Source of the DNA: Bacteroidia bacterium
GTDB lineage: Bacteria > Bacteroidota > Bacteroidia > J057
Assembly: GCA_033391075.1 (NCBI GenBank)
Contig: JAWPMV010000001.1
Span: 1,426,001 to 1,490,000 of the forward strand
Direction: 5' to 3'
DNA length: 64,000 nucleotides
The number at the start of each line of letters is the position of its first letter. Within the stretch, counting starts at the first letter, position 1. Positions 1-7,495 of the stretch are shown piece after piece. The notes under the pieces were generated by a model. The model was not told the origin of the DNA and ran no database searches. It saw only the letters and a list, made by a program, of their open reading frames with translations. The translations under genes were made by a program, and so were the position numbers.

Positions 1-511
1 AGAAACCCTCATAGACTTTGCCTCCTTCTTCCCAATCTGTTTCTTCTTTTAAAATAGGATTGTGGTACCTTCCCTGGCCGGGTAAGACACTAAAGTGATC
101 AAAACCTGAGGGTTTCTTTTTCAAATGCCATTTTCCTATGATAGCTGTTTCATAACCTGAGGATTTGAGGTTTTTGGCAATATTATCCTGTGCTGGATCG
201 AGGGCATCAGAGAGGGTATAAATTCCATTTTGATGACTGTATTGTCCGCTTAGTATACTTCCTCTACTGGGTACACAAATGGAATTGGTACAATAGACCC
301 GATTGAGTAATGCACCCTCTTTGACCAATCTTTTGATATGATCATTTTTTACATATTCATCCAGAATTCCTCCATAAACTCCCCATGCCTGAGAAGTATG
401 GTCATCGGACATGATAAAGAGGATATTGGGCCTGAAATCCTTTTGCGCATCTTCTTTCTGAGTACAGGCAAAAAGGAAGACTAAGGTGAATAGTAGCCAG
501 TTCTTTTTCAT
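1..511 (-). CDS. Sulfatase lipoprotein (N-terminal part; runs off the window start)
   Basis: Type I sulfatase of the alkaline phosphatase superfamily, which would hydrolyse sulfate esters, typically on algal or animal glycans, outside the cytoplasm. The reverse-strand reading starts at the ATG at 511 with a lipoprotein signal (MKKNWLLFTLVFLFACTQ). The metal-binding start 'NILFIMSDDHTSQAWG' and the sulfatase signature 'CVPSRGSILSG' follow; the Cys of CxPSR is the residue matured to formylglycine. 'TAIIGKWHLKK' is the next conserved block. About 170 codons are present and the C-terminal two thirds lie outside the window. The gene could belong with the catabolic cluster at 6522-13733, but two unrelated transcription units lie between. 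Confidence 0.9.
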   Translation of the reverse strand, partial: MKKNWLLFTLVFLFACTQKEDAQKDFRPNILFIMSDDHTSQAWGVYGGILDEYVKNDHIKRLVKEGALLNRVYCTNSICVPSRGSILSGQYSHQNGIYTLSDALDPAQDNIAKNLKSSGYETAIIGKWHLKKKPSGFDHFSVLPGQGRYHNPILKEETDWEEGGKVYEGF

Positions 512-601
512 AAAGGAAAGGTAGGTAAAAAGAAGGCTAGAGGAAAATGTTACGGACGCCCACGAGCCAGGCTCGCGGACATCCATCGCTAAACATAATT
601 C

Positions 602-2587
602 TTAGGTTATTTCTTTTTTGTGGTCTGGATTGACGATGAAAATGTTTGTTGTGTAGGCAATCCAGGAAGCATTGGGTTGGGCATCTGGAGCTTTTTTAAA
701 TTTAAACTTTCTGTGCCCGGACTCATACGGAGTAGGAAGTGCGTTCTGCTCTACATCATTCAAGTCAAAAGGATCCAGGGATGCCACCAGGAGGATATGC
801 TCCTGGCTACCGGCCCATTTATCCAGATAAACAAACTTCTGCAATGACATGCCAATTATGGCCCCTTCTCCAACATGGTAGTTTCCTCCAGATGGGATTA
901 ATATACTTTGTGCACCAAGCATATTTGAGATCCCGAATGATCTGGTCAAATAGGTAAGACTTACGTATAAGTCTTTAGAGCTTCTATTATAGAGTGTCAT
1001 TTGCACATCAAGAAATCGGTCATAGCCTTCTCCCTGATTTAAATTAAATATATACTCTTCTCCCTCCTCTTCTAACTTCTGGCTATTTCCTAAAGAGTCA
1101 TAGCTGGTAATAAGCAATTCTATAGGTTTACCTTGCCATTTAGGATCAAGACCTTGCTGTAAATTTGTCTTTGGATTGTTGATTTGTTTTACAAATTCCC
1201 AGTTTGCTATTCTACTTAATAAGAAGAGCAAATAATTGGCTGATACGGATTGTCTAATAGTGGTGGGAAGTACAAGATCTTTTTGGTCGAAGGGTAAACA
1301 GATTTTGTATTCTTTCTCCGAAAATCTGACGCTGTATTTTGCCGCCGATTCTTCGCTAACAAATTCTATATAATCCGAACCAAGGATATCTTTCATTTCT
1401 TCCTTGACCTCCATTATTATCTTTTCAGCTTGCTCTTTATGGGTGTCAAGAAAGACCGGTAGGGGATTGATCTCAATTTTCACCTCACATGGATAGGATT
1501 GGTCTTGATTAAGTTCCCATTCATTTTTTACCTTAATCACAGAATGTGCGGGGAAAACTTTGCTCAAATGGGTGCTAAGTTTTTCTTTCTTTTCTTCTCC
1601 GACGTAAATATTGCAGGGCACAGCTCTTGCTAAAGTGTCGATCCCGTGAATAGATCCCATACCAATCACCCAGCCTTCACTTGGATTATAGGTAATTTGA
1701 CTTTGATAAGGTTCTGGCTCTATCTCTGCCCCTAAAAAGCCTCTGTGTTTTTTGCCAGAATCTTCACTATTAATGAAAAACTGAGGGGTTTGCTTTTTAT
1801 TTTCCCATGACCGCAAGTAATTTCTGATCTGTGATTGCAGAGACTTGATACTAATGTTTGGGCCGGATTCTTTTAGAATTCTTAGAAGAGATATACTAAA
1901 TAGGCCACCGCTTTCTCCTTCTTTGTCTTTGGCTTCCCAGGCAACTTCAACATTCCTGCATGCTGACATATGAACAATTCTGGGGAGAGGAATTACCTCT
2001 GGTAAAGCTTTGCTCTGAAGGTCCTCAATATTTAGCTTGTCGTGAAAAATAAAACCTTTCCAATCTCTTGCTTTTATGGCATCACTTCCGAACTTCCTGA
2101 CACGATCAACTCCTGAAAATCTTGTGCTTTCTCCGGAATGACAACAATCCGTAATAAAGTAAATGTCTGAACCTTTTTGATTAAGCTCCTGGATCAGGTA
2201 TCGCACCTCTTTATCTGCCAAACAAGTATATGAAGCTTCCTGACTCCTTTCCGGATCAGAATTATAGCAAAGGAAAGTTTGTAAATTTTTAGTGTTGCTT
2301 GCTTGTTGAAAAGCTTTAATCTCTGTAGCCTCCTCAACTCCATGCCCGGCAAAATAAAAGAGACTTATATCCTCTGGGCCTGCCTTTCCTAAATGTGTCT
2401 GGATACCGTTGACAATATTGTCTTTGCTTGCCTCTTCATTTCTCAGACAAAGGATCTCGGAATTGAGATCTTCCCGTCCTTTTAGATAAGCCTCCATATT
2501 GCTAATGTCATTAACACATCCTTTCAGATCAGAGGCATAGGGATATTCATCAATCCCAACTAAAAGAGCAAAGAGTTTACGGGCCAT
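602..2587 (-). CDS. Caspase-family peptidase A (C14), 661 aa
   Basis: Cytosolic caspase-like cysteine peptidase; no signal peptide. The caspase fold occupies roughly residues 1-225, opening with 'KLFALLVGIDEYP'. The catalytic His is H82 in FAGHG and the catalytic Cys is C149 in DCCHSG, so the dyad is intact. The remaining 430 residues match caspase B (18002-20137): both carry a 'NW/HWxFVxxxxNPK' stretch near the middle and a beta-rich C-terminal block with 'LYVSLTYL' and a final 'NPD'. This block resembles the DUF4384-like tails of other bacterial caspases. The open frame extends to 2722, but I chose the ATG at 2587 because the caspase fold starts right there and the upstream part contains a perfect hairpin. 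The operon 3031-6165 lies upstream on the same strand. Substrate unknown. Confidence 0.85.
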   Translation of the reverse strand: MARKLFALLVGIDEYPYASDLKGCVNDISNMEAYLKGREDLNSEILCLRNEEASKDNIVNGIQTHLGKAGPEDISLFYFAGHGVEEATEIKAFQQASNTKNLQTFLCYNSDPERSQEASYTCLADKEVRYLIQELNQKGSDIYFITDCCHSGESTRFSGVDRVRKFGSDAIKARDWKGFIFHDKLNIEDLQSKALPEVIPLPRIVHMSACRNVEVAWEAKDKEGESGGLFSISLLRILKESGPNISIKSLQSQIRNYLRSWENKKQTPQFFINSEDSGKKHRGFLGAEIEPEPYQSQITYNPSEGWVIGMGSIHGIDTLARAVPCNIYVGEEKKEKLSTHLSKVFPAHSVIKVKNEWELNQDQSYPCEVKIEINPLPVFLDTHKEQAEKIIMEVKEEMKDILGSDYIEFVSEESAAKYSVRFSEKEYKICLPFDQKDLVLPTTIRQSVSANYLLFLLSRIANWEFVKQINNPKTNLQQGLDPKWQGKPIELLITSYDSLGNSQKLEEEGEEYIFNLNQGEGYDRFLDVQMTLYNRSSKDLYVSLTYLTRSFGISNMLGAQSILIPSGGNYHVGEGAIIGMSLQKFVYLDKWAGSQEHILLVASLDPFDLNDVEQNALPTPYESGHRKFKFKKAPDAQPNASWIAYTTNIFIVNPDHKKEIT

Positions 2588-2630
2588 GGATTTTTGTGTT
2601 AAGCGGGCATTTAAATAAGAGTGAAAATAA

Positions 2631-2657
2631 TATGCACGGATAAAAAATCCGTGCATA
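2631..2657 (-). promoter_or_regulatory. Perfect hairpin in the leader of caspase A
   Basis: An inverted repeat TATGCACGGAT / ATCCGTGCATA (11 bp stem, 5-nt A-rich loop) lies 44-70 nt upstream of the chosen ATG at 2587. No T-run follows on the minus strand, so it is not a typical terminator. It could be a leader hairpin controlling expression or an operator for a dimeric regulator. The hairpin is seen directly; the role is inferred. Confidence 0.45.
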
Positions 2658-2807
2658 TAACTCCTAACAATAAGCTTTTCCCAAATGGGATTTTTAATAA
2701 AGAACGCTGAGCGTAGACTCAAAGAATAAACTTTGTCTTTGTCTTAACTCAGGTACAAATTGTGAATTAATCCCAGGAGATGCCCTACACGTATTCCGTT
2801 TAAGATT

Positions 2808-2825
2808 CTAAGGGTTTTCCGTAGG
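2808..2825. promoter_or_regulatory. 18-bp motif, copy 1 (shared with 6252-6269)
   Basis: The 18-mer ctaagggttttccgtagg occurs here, 221 bp upstream of the caspase A start, and again at 6252-6269, 87 bp upstream of the operon encoding the sensor kinase and response regulator. Both copies have the same orientation relative to the minus-strand genes they precede. It is a good candidate binding site for the NarL-type regulator encoded between the two copies, linking the two transcription units. This is inference from an exact repeat. Confidence 0.45.
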
Positions 2826-2978
2826 TTTTTAAACTATGCGTGTACGTTTTGTGGCAATTTTACCTAGAGAGTAACCATTCAGCTTTAATATAACATAATT
2901 TCCGTAAATTAAAATAGTAGGGGATTGTGAAATAAGTCAAATTTTTCCAGGAAAAATCTGAGCCATTTAAAATGGAAA

Positions 2979-3011
2979 TTCCCCGACTGTATTGGATGTA
3001 CAGACGGGGAA
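2979..3011 (-). terminator. Terminator-like hairpin after the response regulator
   Basis: ttccccg and ctgta pair with tacag and cggggaa around a 7-nt loop (one A-A mismatch), 20 bp beyond the stop codon of the response regulator. It separates the two-component operon from caspase A. The downstream T-tract is weak. Confidence 0.55.
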
Positions 3012-3030
3012 GCATTGAAGTGTGGTGTAT

Positions 3031-3717
3031 CTATATCATGTTGTACTGGTAAGCTAAGGCAATCATATGAGGTGCATTACGAGCATTGAGTTTGCGCATG
3101 ATGTTTCTACGATGGGCTTCAACACCATCTTCACCCTTACCTCTTTTATCCGCAATTTCTTTGGTAGTTAGTCCTTCTGAAATCAATTGAAGTATCTCTT
3201 TTTCGGTAGGAGTAAGCTTGGGGATTTCAATAATACCTGTATGCTCATAGGAAAACTGATCCCATGCTTCGGCTATTTCCCCCCGGAAATATCTGCGTTT
3301 TCCAATACAGATACCTTCAATCGCTTCAAAAAGGATATGAGAATCCGCATCTTTAGCCAAATACCCATGAACCCCCATTTTATGAGCCAGGTCGATCAGA
3401 TATCCATCTACCAATTGGGTCATGATCAGAATTTTTATTTCGTTCACCCCTTTCATATATATTTCTTTCAGAATCCTCCGGGCCGTAGTAAGGCCGGCTG
3501 GTTCTTCCGTATCCGCCTCCTCCATGCGAAGGTCCATGATAACAAGGTCTATATCCTGACTGCTTTCTCTCAGGTATTTCAAGGCATCTCTTCCGCTGGT
3601 TGAGATCGCTTTGACATCCATATTTTCGCGTTCATTTATTAGTCTACTCAGAGACTCTGCCAGGATCTTATGATCATCTACAATCATGATCCCTAAGTTT
3701 TGTACTGTGTTGGTCAT
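3031..3717 (-). CDS. NarL/FixJ-type response regulator
   Basis: Two-component DNA-binding regulator of 228 aa. The receiver domain (about residues 8-130) has the acidic pair D14-D15 and the phospho-acceptor D62 in 'VIMDLRM'. A LuxR-type helix-turn-helix (about 165-225) contains 'LTPTEKEILQLISEGLTTKEIA'-like sequence, typical of GerE domains. The linker between them is long. It sits 15 bp after the histidine kinase gene and is surely its partner. The gene downstream is caspase A, which makes it a plausible target together with the operon itself (see the 18-bp motif). Confidence 0.93.
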   Translation of the reverse strand: MTNTVQNLGIMIVDDHKILAESLSRLINERENMDVKAISTSGRDALKYLRESSQDIDLVIMDLRMEEADTEEPAGLTTARRILKEIYMKGVNEIKILIMTQLVDGYLIDLAHKMGVHGYLAKDADSHILFEAIEGICIGKRRYFRGEIAEAWDQFSYEHTGIIEIPKLTPTEKEILQLISEGLTTKEIADKRGKGEDGVEAHRRNIMRKLNARNAPHMIALAYQYNMI

Positions 3718-3732
3718 CGATTCTTTATTGTA

Positions 3733-5733
3733 TTAGCCTGGGATTGAAATTTCCATAAATAAGGTGCTACCTCTTCCCGGTGCAGTATCCAGGGTAAAGG
3801 TTCCATTGAGTTCTTCTGTCCTTGAGCGCATTGAGTCGAGGCCAACTCCGTGCTGTATCTTTTTGGGATCGAAACCTTTACCATTGTCCTCGACGGTTAT
3901 GCTGAGGATACGATCAGCCCAGTCCAATTGCAATTGGATGTCCGTCGCCTGCGCATGCTTGATGATATTGGTGATAGCTTCCTGGATAATGCGGAAAATA
4001 TGAAGTTCATGTTTTGCTGGAAGTTTGACACCTTCAAGCCGATAGGTATTGAGTTCTATGTTGGGTGAGTTTTCGATGCGATTGATGTTTTTGCAGAGTT
4101 CTCGCAAAGAAGGGATGAGTTGTTCTTCGAGGGAAAGTTTATCTGGAGATTTAGAGATCTTTCGCAGGTCGCGTATGGCTTTGTCGATCATCCCATACGA
4201 ATGCTCAAATTGACTCTCTGCCTTATTGGGAATTTCTACTAGGTTATTTCTGAGGTTTTCCAATTCTCGTTTGGCTGCAGACAACATAGAACCAATGCTG
4301 TCATGCAGTTCCTTACCGATGGAAGTCAGGAGCATCTGTTGTTTGGCACTTTGATCTGCGAGGATTTGTTGTTCTGCCTCTTCCAATTGAGAAAGGAGGT
4401 GTTGCATGTGATTGGCTTCCTGGTTTTCAATGATGATCGCCTGATATTTTTGTTTTTGATAGGAATTGTAGAGAATCATTGAAAGCAGAGCACTAATCAG
4501 GACTCCTCCAATAAGGATTCCGAGGGAGAGTCTTTTTTGGTATTTGTTTTCAAGTAGTTTCTCTTGAACGGTAGATTCCAATTTGTACATCTCATTATCA
4601 TCTTCCAATTGGGCTTTATTGGTTTCCAGATAAATTACCGTATTGAGTTGGGTCCTTTCTTTCAGGTAGAAATTGGCTTCCGAATTTTTACCCAATGCCT
4701 CATAAGCTAAGATCAGGTTGTCATAGAGGTTGAGAAGTTGGCGTTTATCTGAATTGGCTGCGGATTTTAATTTTTCTGCTTTTTTGAAATTTGCCAATGC
4801 TGCCTGAAAGTCTTCTCGGTCAATTGCATTATCTCCCATATTGATAAAGGCGATAAAGGAGTTTAATGAATCAAAAGCTATTTGATTTAACTCAATAGCT
4901 TTTAGGTGATAATCAGTGGCTTCATGAACTTTCCCTGACTCTGAATATATCAAGCCTTTTCGGGTATAAATATCTGCCAGCTCCCGTAAATATTTTGTCG
5001 AATCGCTGGCACTAGAATTTTCAAGCTGGGCCAAATTAATTTTTTCAGCTTCATTAATGGCGGAAATTGCTTGATCGTATTCTCCCAGGGCCCTATAGAC
5101 TGAGGAGATCATCATGGACGCATCGGCATATCGCTTGGGATTTTCTAATTTGCTCCGGTCCATGGATTCTTGATAGTGGAAAATAGATTCTTGGAAATCA
5201 CGTTTCGCCGAATCAAGATTGAAAACACTTTGTTTCCTCAAGGCAAGGTTTTTATAGGCAATTCCCAAATCGATATGAGCTTCATAAATCCATTGATTTA
5301 CCTCTATTTCTTTGCGGATTTTTAGTGCATCAGTTAAATGAATGATCGCACGGGCATACAAATTCTTGTCTTTATAGGTGTTTCCAATACGCGTGTAAAT
5401 TCCGGCAATGCCACTTTTTGACAGTCCTGAAGCTTTTCGAATTTCAAGGCTTTTTTCAAAAAAATGGATGGCTGAATCGAGTCTTCCCTGATTTCTGGAT
5501 ACTATGGCCAAACGAGTGAGGGCAAGGGCTTTACCTTTCGGGTATGAAATAAGGTCTGACTCTGCCAGTACTTCCTTTGCAAGAAGTACGGCAGAGTCAG
5601 GTTTTTCTTCCACCATATCGAATGCCTTTCTATTGAGCGCATCTATTCTTTCTGTTTGCGCTGTAGTTTGTGTCCAAGCACTTTGCAAAAAGAAACTCAG
5701 AAAAAAGCCTAATATGAAGAAATGTTTTTTCAT
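3733..5733 (-). CDS. TPR sensor histidine kinase (HisKA_3, NarX/DesK-like)
   Basis: Membrane sensor kinase of 666 aa. Order of parts: signal peptide (ends near 'QSAWTQ'), periplasmic TPR repeats over about residues 30-390, one membrane helix near 403-423 ('LGILIGGVLISALLSMILY'), a coiled coil, the dimerisation/phosphoacceptor helix with H477 in 'KELHDSIGSML', and a C-terminal ATPase domain with 'EDNGKGFDPKK' and 'GVGLDSMRSR'. This class of periplasmic-TPR kinase with a LuxR-type partner is common in Bacteroidota. It is 15 bp upstream of the response regulator and 3 bp downstream of the 142-aa gene, so all three are probably co-transcribed. Signal unknown. Confidence 0.93.
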   Translation of the reverse strand: MKKHFFILGFFLSFFLQSAWTQTTAQTERIDALNRKAFDMVEEKPDSAVLLAKEVLAESDLISYPKGKALALTRLAIVSRNQGRLDSAIHFFEKSLEIRKASGLSKSGIAGIYTRIGNTYKDKNLYARAIIHLTDALKIRKEIEVNQWIYEAHIDLGIAYKNLALRKQSVFNLDSAKRDFQESIFHYQESMDRSKLENPKRYADASMMISSVYRALGEYDQAISAINEAEKINLAQLENSSASDSTKYLRELADIYTRKGLIYSESGKVHEATDYHLKAIELNQIAFDSLNSFIAFINMGDNAIDREDFQAALANFKKAEKLKSAANSDKRQLLNLYDNLILAYEALGKNSEANFYLKERTQLNTVIYLETNKAQLEDDNEMYKLESTVQEKLLENKYQKRLSLGILIGGVLISALLSMILYNSYQKQKYQAIIIENQEANHMQHLLSQLEEAEQQILADQSAKQQMLLTSIGKELHDSIGSMLSAAKRELENLRNNLVEIPNKAESQFEHSYGMIDKAIRDLRKISKSPDKLSLEEQLIPSLRELCKNINRIENSPNIELNTYRLEGVKLPAKHELHIFRIIQEAITNIIKHAQATDIQLQLDWADRILSITVEDNGKGFDPKKIQHGVGLDSMRSRTEELNGTFTLDTAPGRGSTLFMEISIPG

Positions 5734-5736
5734 GAA

Positions 5737-6165
5737 TTATTCATCATCTGGTGGATTGCTTTCCTTGTCTTTATCAGTTCCATCCCGATCGTCATCTCCT
5801 TCTTCTACTCCCTGTGTACATAAAACAGTTTTACCAAGTAAAAGAGGACTTGTAGTCAGGTCTGAAATCAATTCCTGGAAATCTGGCGGTAATTCATGTG
5901 AAGGAATATTCGTTTGGACAACAATTTCAATCACATGTCCAGCAGGAACATCATCTACATAGATAAGATAATCTTTTGCAGCAGCATGTACTTTACCTCC
6001 TAAAGATATTAAATTGAACGTAAGCCGGGTGATGTTTTCGGCGGAAATGTCTTGTCTGTTTCCTTGAACCAGTTCGTATTCATCAGGTATAAGTACACTT
6101 AGGCTGAGTCGGAAATCATCTGTTCCGATTTTTGTGAGGTGCCCGTAGGGCTTAAATAAAATCAT
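5737..6165 (-). CDS. Unknown 142-aa protein with acidic C-terminal tail
   Basis: No family recognised. It has no signal peptide or membrane segment. Residues 1-115 look like a compact alpha/beta or beta domain ('GTDDFRLSLSVLIPDEYEL', 'DYLIYVDDVPAGHVIEIVV'). The last 25 residues are almost entirely charged and probably disordered (GVEEGDDDRDGTDKDKES). Its stop codon is 3 bp before the kinase start, so it is the first gene of the two-component operon. It could be a cytosolic signalling partner of the kinase or part of the caspase system; the sequence alone does not decide. Confidence 0.7.
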   Translation of the reverse strand: MILFKPYGHLTKIGTDDFRLSLSVLIPDEYELVQGNRQDISAENITRLTFNLISLGGKVHAAAKDYLIYVDDVPAGHVIEIVVQTNIPSHELPPDFQELISDLTTSPLLLGKTVLCTQGVEEGDDDRDGTDKDKESNPPDDE

Positions 6166-6229
6166 GATCTAGAGCTTTGGGTTTTTTGATTCTGTAAGTG
6201 CAAATTAGCTTAAAAGTCTTAGGCCTAGT

Positions 6230-6269
6230 CTACGGTTTTTAGGCCCATAAACTAAGGGTTTTCCGTAGG
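6230..6269. promoter_or_regulatory. Candidate operator: ctacgg...ccgtag and 18-bp motif, copy 2
   Basis: The 18-mer ctaagggttttccgtagg at 6252-6269 repeats the motif at 2808-2825. Here it is paired with an inverted half, ctacggtttttagg at 6230-6243, giving a spaced palindrome (ctacgg / ccgtag). It lies 65-104 bp upstream of the 142-aa gene that opens the kinase operon. It is a likely site for autoregulation by the response regulator. Inference only. Confidence 0.45.
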
Positions 6270-6282
6270 CTTTCTGAATATA

Positions 6283-6380
6283 CCACAATTTTGAATATTG
6301 TGGATTGTCATACTTTTAGAGATTTCTTTTTTCCTGATGGAAAAGAAGCCCTCTATAATTCTTGACAAAGTGAATTATAG
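6283..6380. other. Two inverted repeats in the 6166-6521 gap
   Basis: The 356-bp gap between divergent genes holds two perfect hairpins besides the candidate operator. One is ccacaat/attgtgg at 6283-6303 (7 bp, 7-nt loop) and the other is ctataattc/gaattatag at 6353-6380 (9 bp, 10-nt loop). No convincing gene is present. They may be regulatory sites or part of a leader RNA for one of the divergent genes. Confidence 0.35.
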
Positions 6381-6521
6381 AAGGAATCCAGCTAAAACTT
6401 GCTAATAAAGATATGAATTGAGTATCGGAACTAAATAATAAGCTAAGCCAGGAAGAGCAAATGTTCAGTTTGCAAAGCATTTCCACACTTCTTAGCTTAC
6501 CGTTCCTCAAGCTTATATACT

Positions 6522-7439
6522 ATGCGATACTACTTTTACTTTTTCTGCCTTCTCCCACTATTTTCTTGTCAGAAAGCGACTACAGAGAGTCCAAAAGAAA
6601 TCGAGAAAGAGCTTTTTCAGGCTAGCGATCTTACCGCAGATAGCTTGTTTACCTCAGGAATAGAAGGGCCTGCAACGGACAAAGCCGGCAATATTTATAT
6701 AGTAAATTTTAATGAACAAGGGACGATAGGAAAAGTCTCTCCAAAAGGAGAGGCAGAATTGTTTGTTCGCTTGCCAGAGGGAAGTACGGGAAACGGGATT
6801 AGAATAAATCCAGAGGGAAATCTTTGGGTCGCTGATTATACGGGACATAATGTTCTGGAAGTAGATGTCTCTACGAAAGCCATCAGCATCCATGCCCATA
6901 ACGATGAGATGAATCAACCCAATGATCTCGCCATCATGAAAAAAGGAATCCTTTTTTGCAGCGATCCCAAATGGGGGGATTCGACGGGTCAATTGTGGCG
7001 AGTAGATACAGATGGGACGCTAAGCTTGCTGGAAGAAAATATGGGTACCACCAATGGAGTTGAAGTGAGTCCTGATGAAAAAACACTATATGTGAATGAA
7101 AGCATCCAGCTAAATGTCTGGGCCTATGATCTTTCTGTAGAGGGGGAGATAAGCAATAAAAGACTCTTCCATAAATTTGAAGATCATGGTATGGACGGTA
7201 TGCGCTGTGATGAACAGGGCAATCTATACGTGACGCGTTATGGCAAGGGAACGATTGCTATTCTAAATCCCCAGGGGGAATTGCTTCGGGAAGTACAGAT
7301 GAAAGGAAAGAAAACCTCAAATATAGCTTTCGGAGGTCCGGAAGGGAAGACCGCCTATGTAACCCTGCAGGATAGAGGAAGTGTAGAAAGCTTTGAAACA
7401 GAGCTTGCGGGGCGTGAATGGTCTTGGAGGCAAAAATAA
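6522..7439 (+). CDS. SMP-30/gluconolactonase-like lipoprotein
   Basis: Six-bladed beta-propeller of the SMP-30/gluconolactonase/LRE family, 305 aa, likely hydrolysing a sugar lactone or a related ester. The lipoprotein signal ends at 'LPLFSCQK', placing it in the periplasm or outer membrane. The usual metal ligands can be placed: Glu in 'GIEGPA', Asn in 'NQPNDLA', Asn in 'GTTNGVEVS' and Asp in 'HGMDGMRCD'. It is the first gene of a plus-strand run to 13733, with 56 bp to the amidohydrolase, which suggests a shared catabolic role. Confidence 0.85.
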   Translation: MRYYFYFFCLLPLFSCQKATTESPKEIEKELFQASDLTADSLFTSGIEGPATDKAGNIYIVNFNEQGTIGKVSPKGEAELFVRLPEGSTGNGIRINPEGNLWVADYTGHNVLEVDVSTKAISIHAHNDEMNQPNDLAIMKKGILFCSDPKWGDSTGQLWRVDTDGTLSLLEENMGTTNGVEVSPDEKTLYVNESIQLNVWAYDLSVEGEISNKRLFHKFEDHGMDGMRCDEQGNLYVTRYGKGTIAILNPQGELLREVQMKGKKTSNIAFGGPEGKTAYVTLQDRGSVESFETELAGREWSWRQK

Positions 7440-7495
7440 AATGGCTATTAAATGGGTAATCCTGTAAATTATACCTAATAAGATATTGCTACCAC

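Noticed and set aside
2588-2722. Extension of caspase A to an upstream ATG at 2722
   Set aside because: The extra 45 residues have no fold, the caspase domain starts at the ATG at 2587 and the region contains a perfect hairpin typical of a leader.
6316-6510. Small open frame of 64 codons on the minus strand
   Set aside because: It lies over the inverted repeats of a promoter region and has no clear start signal or known family.
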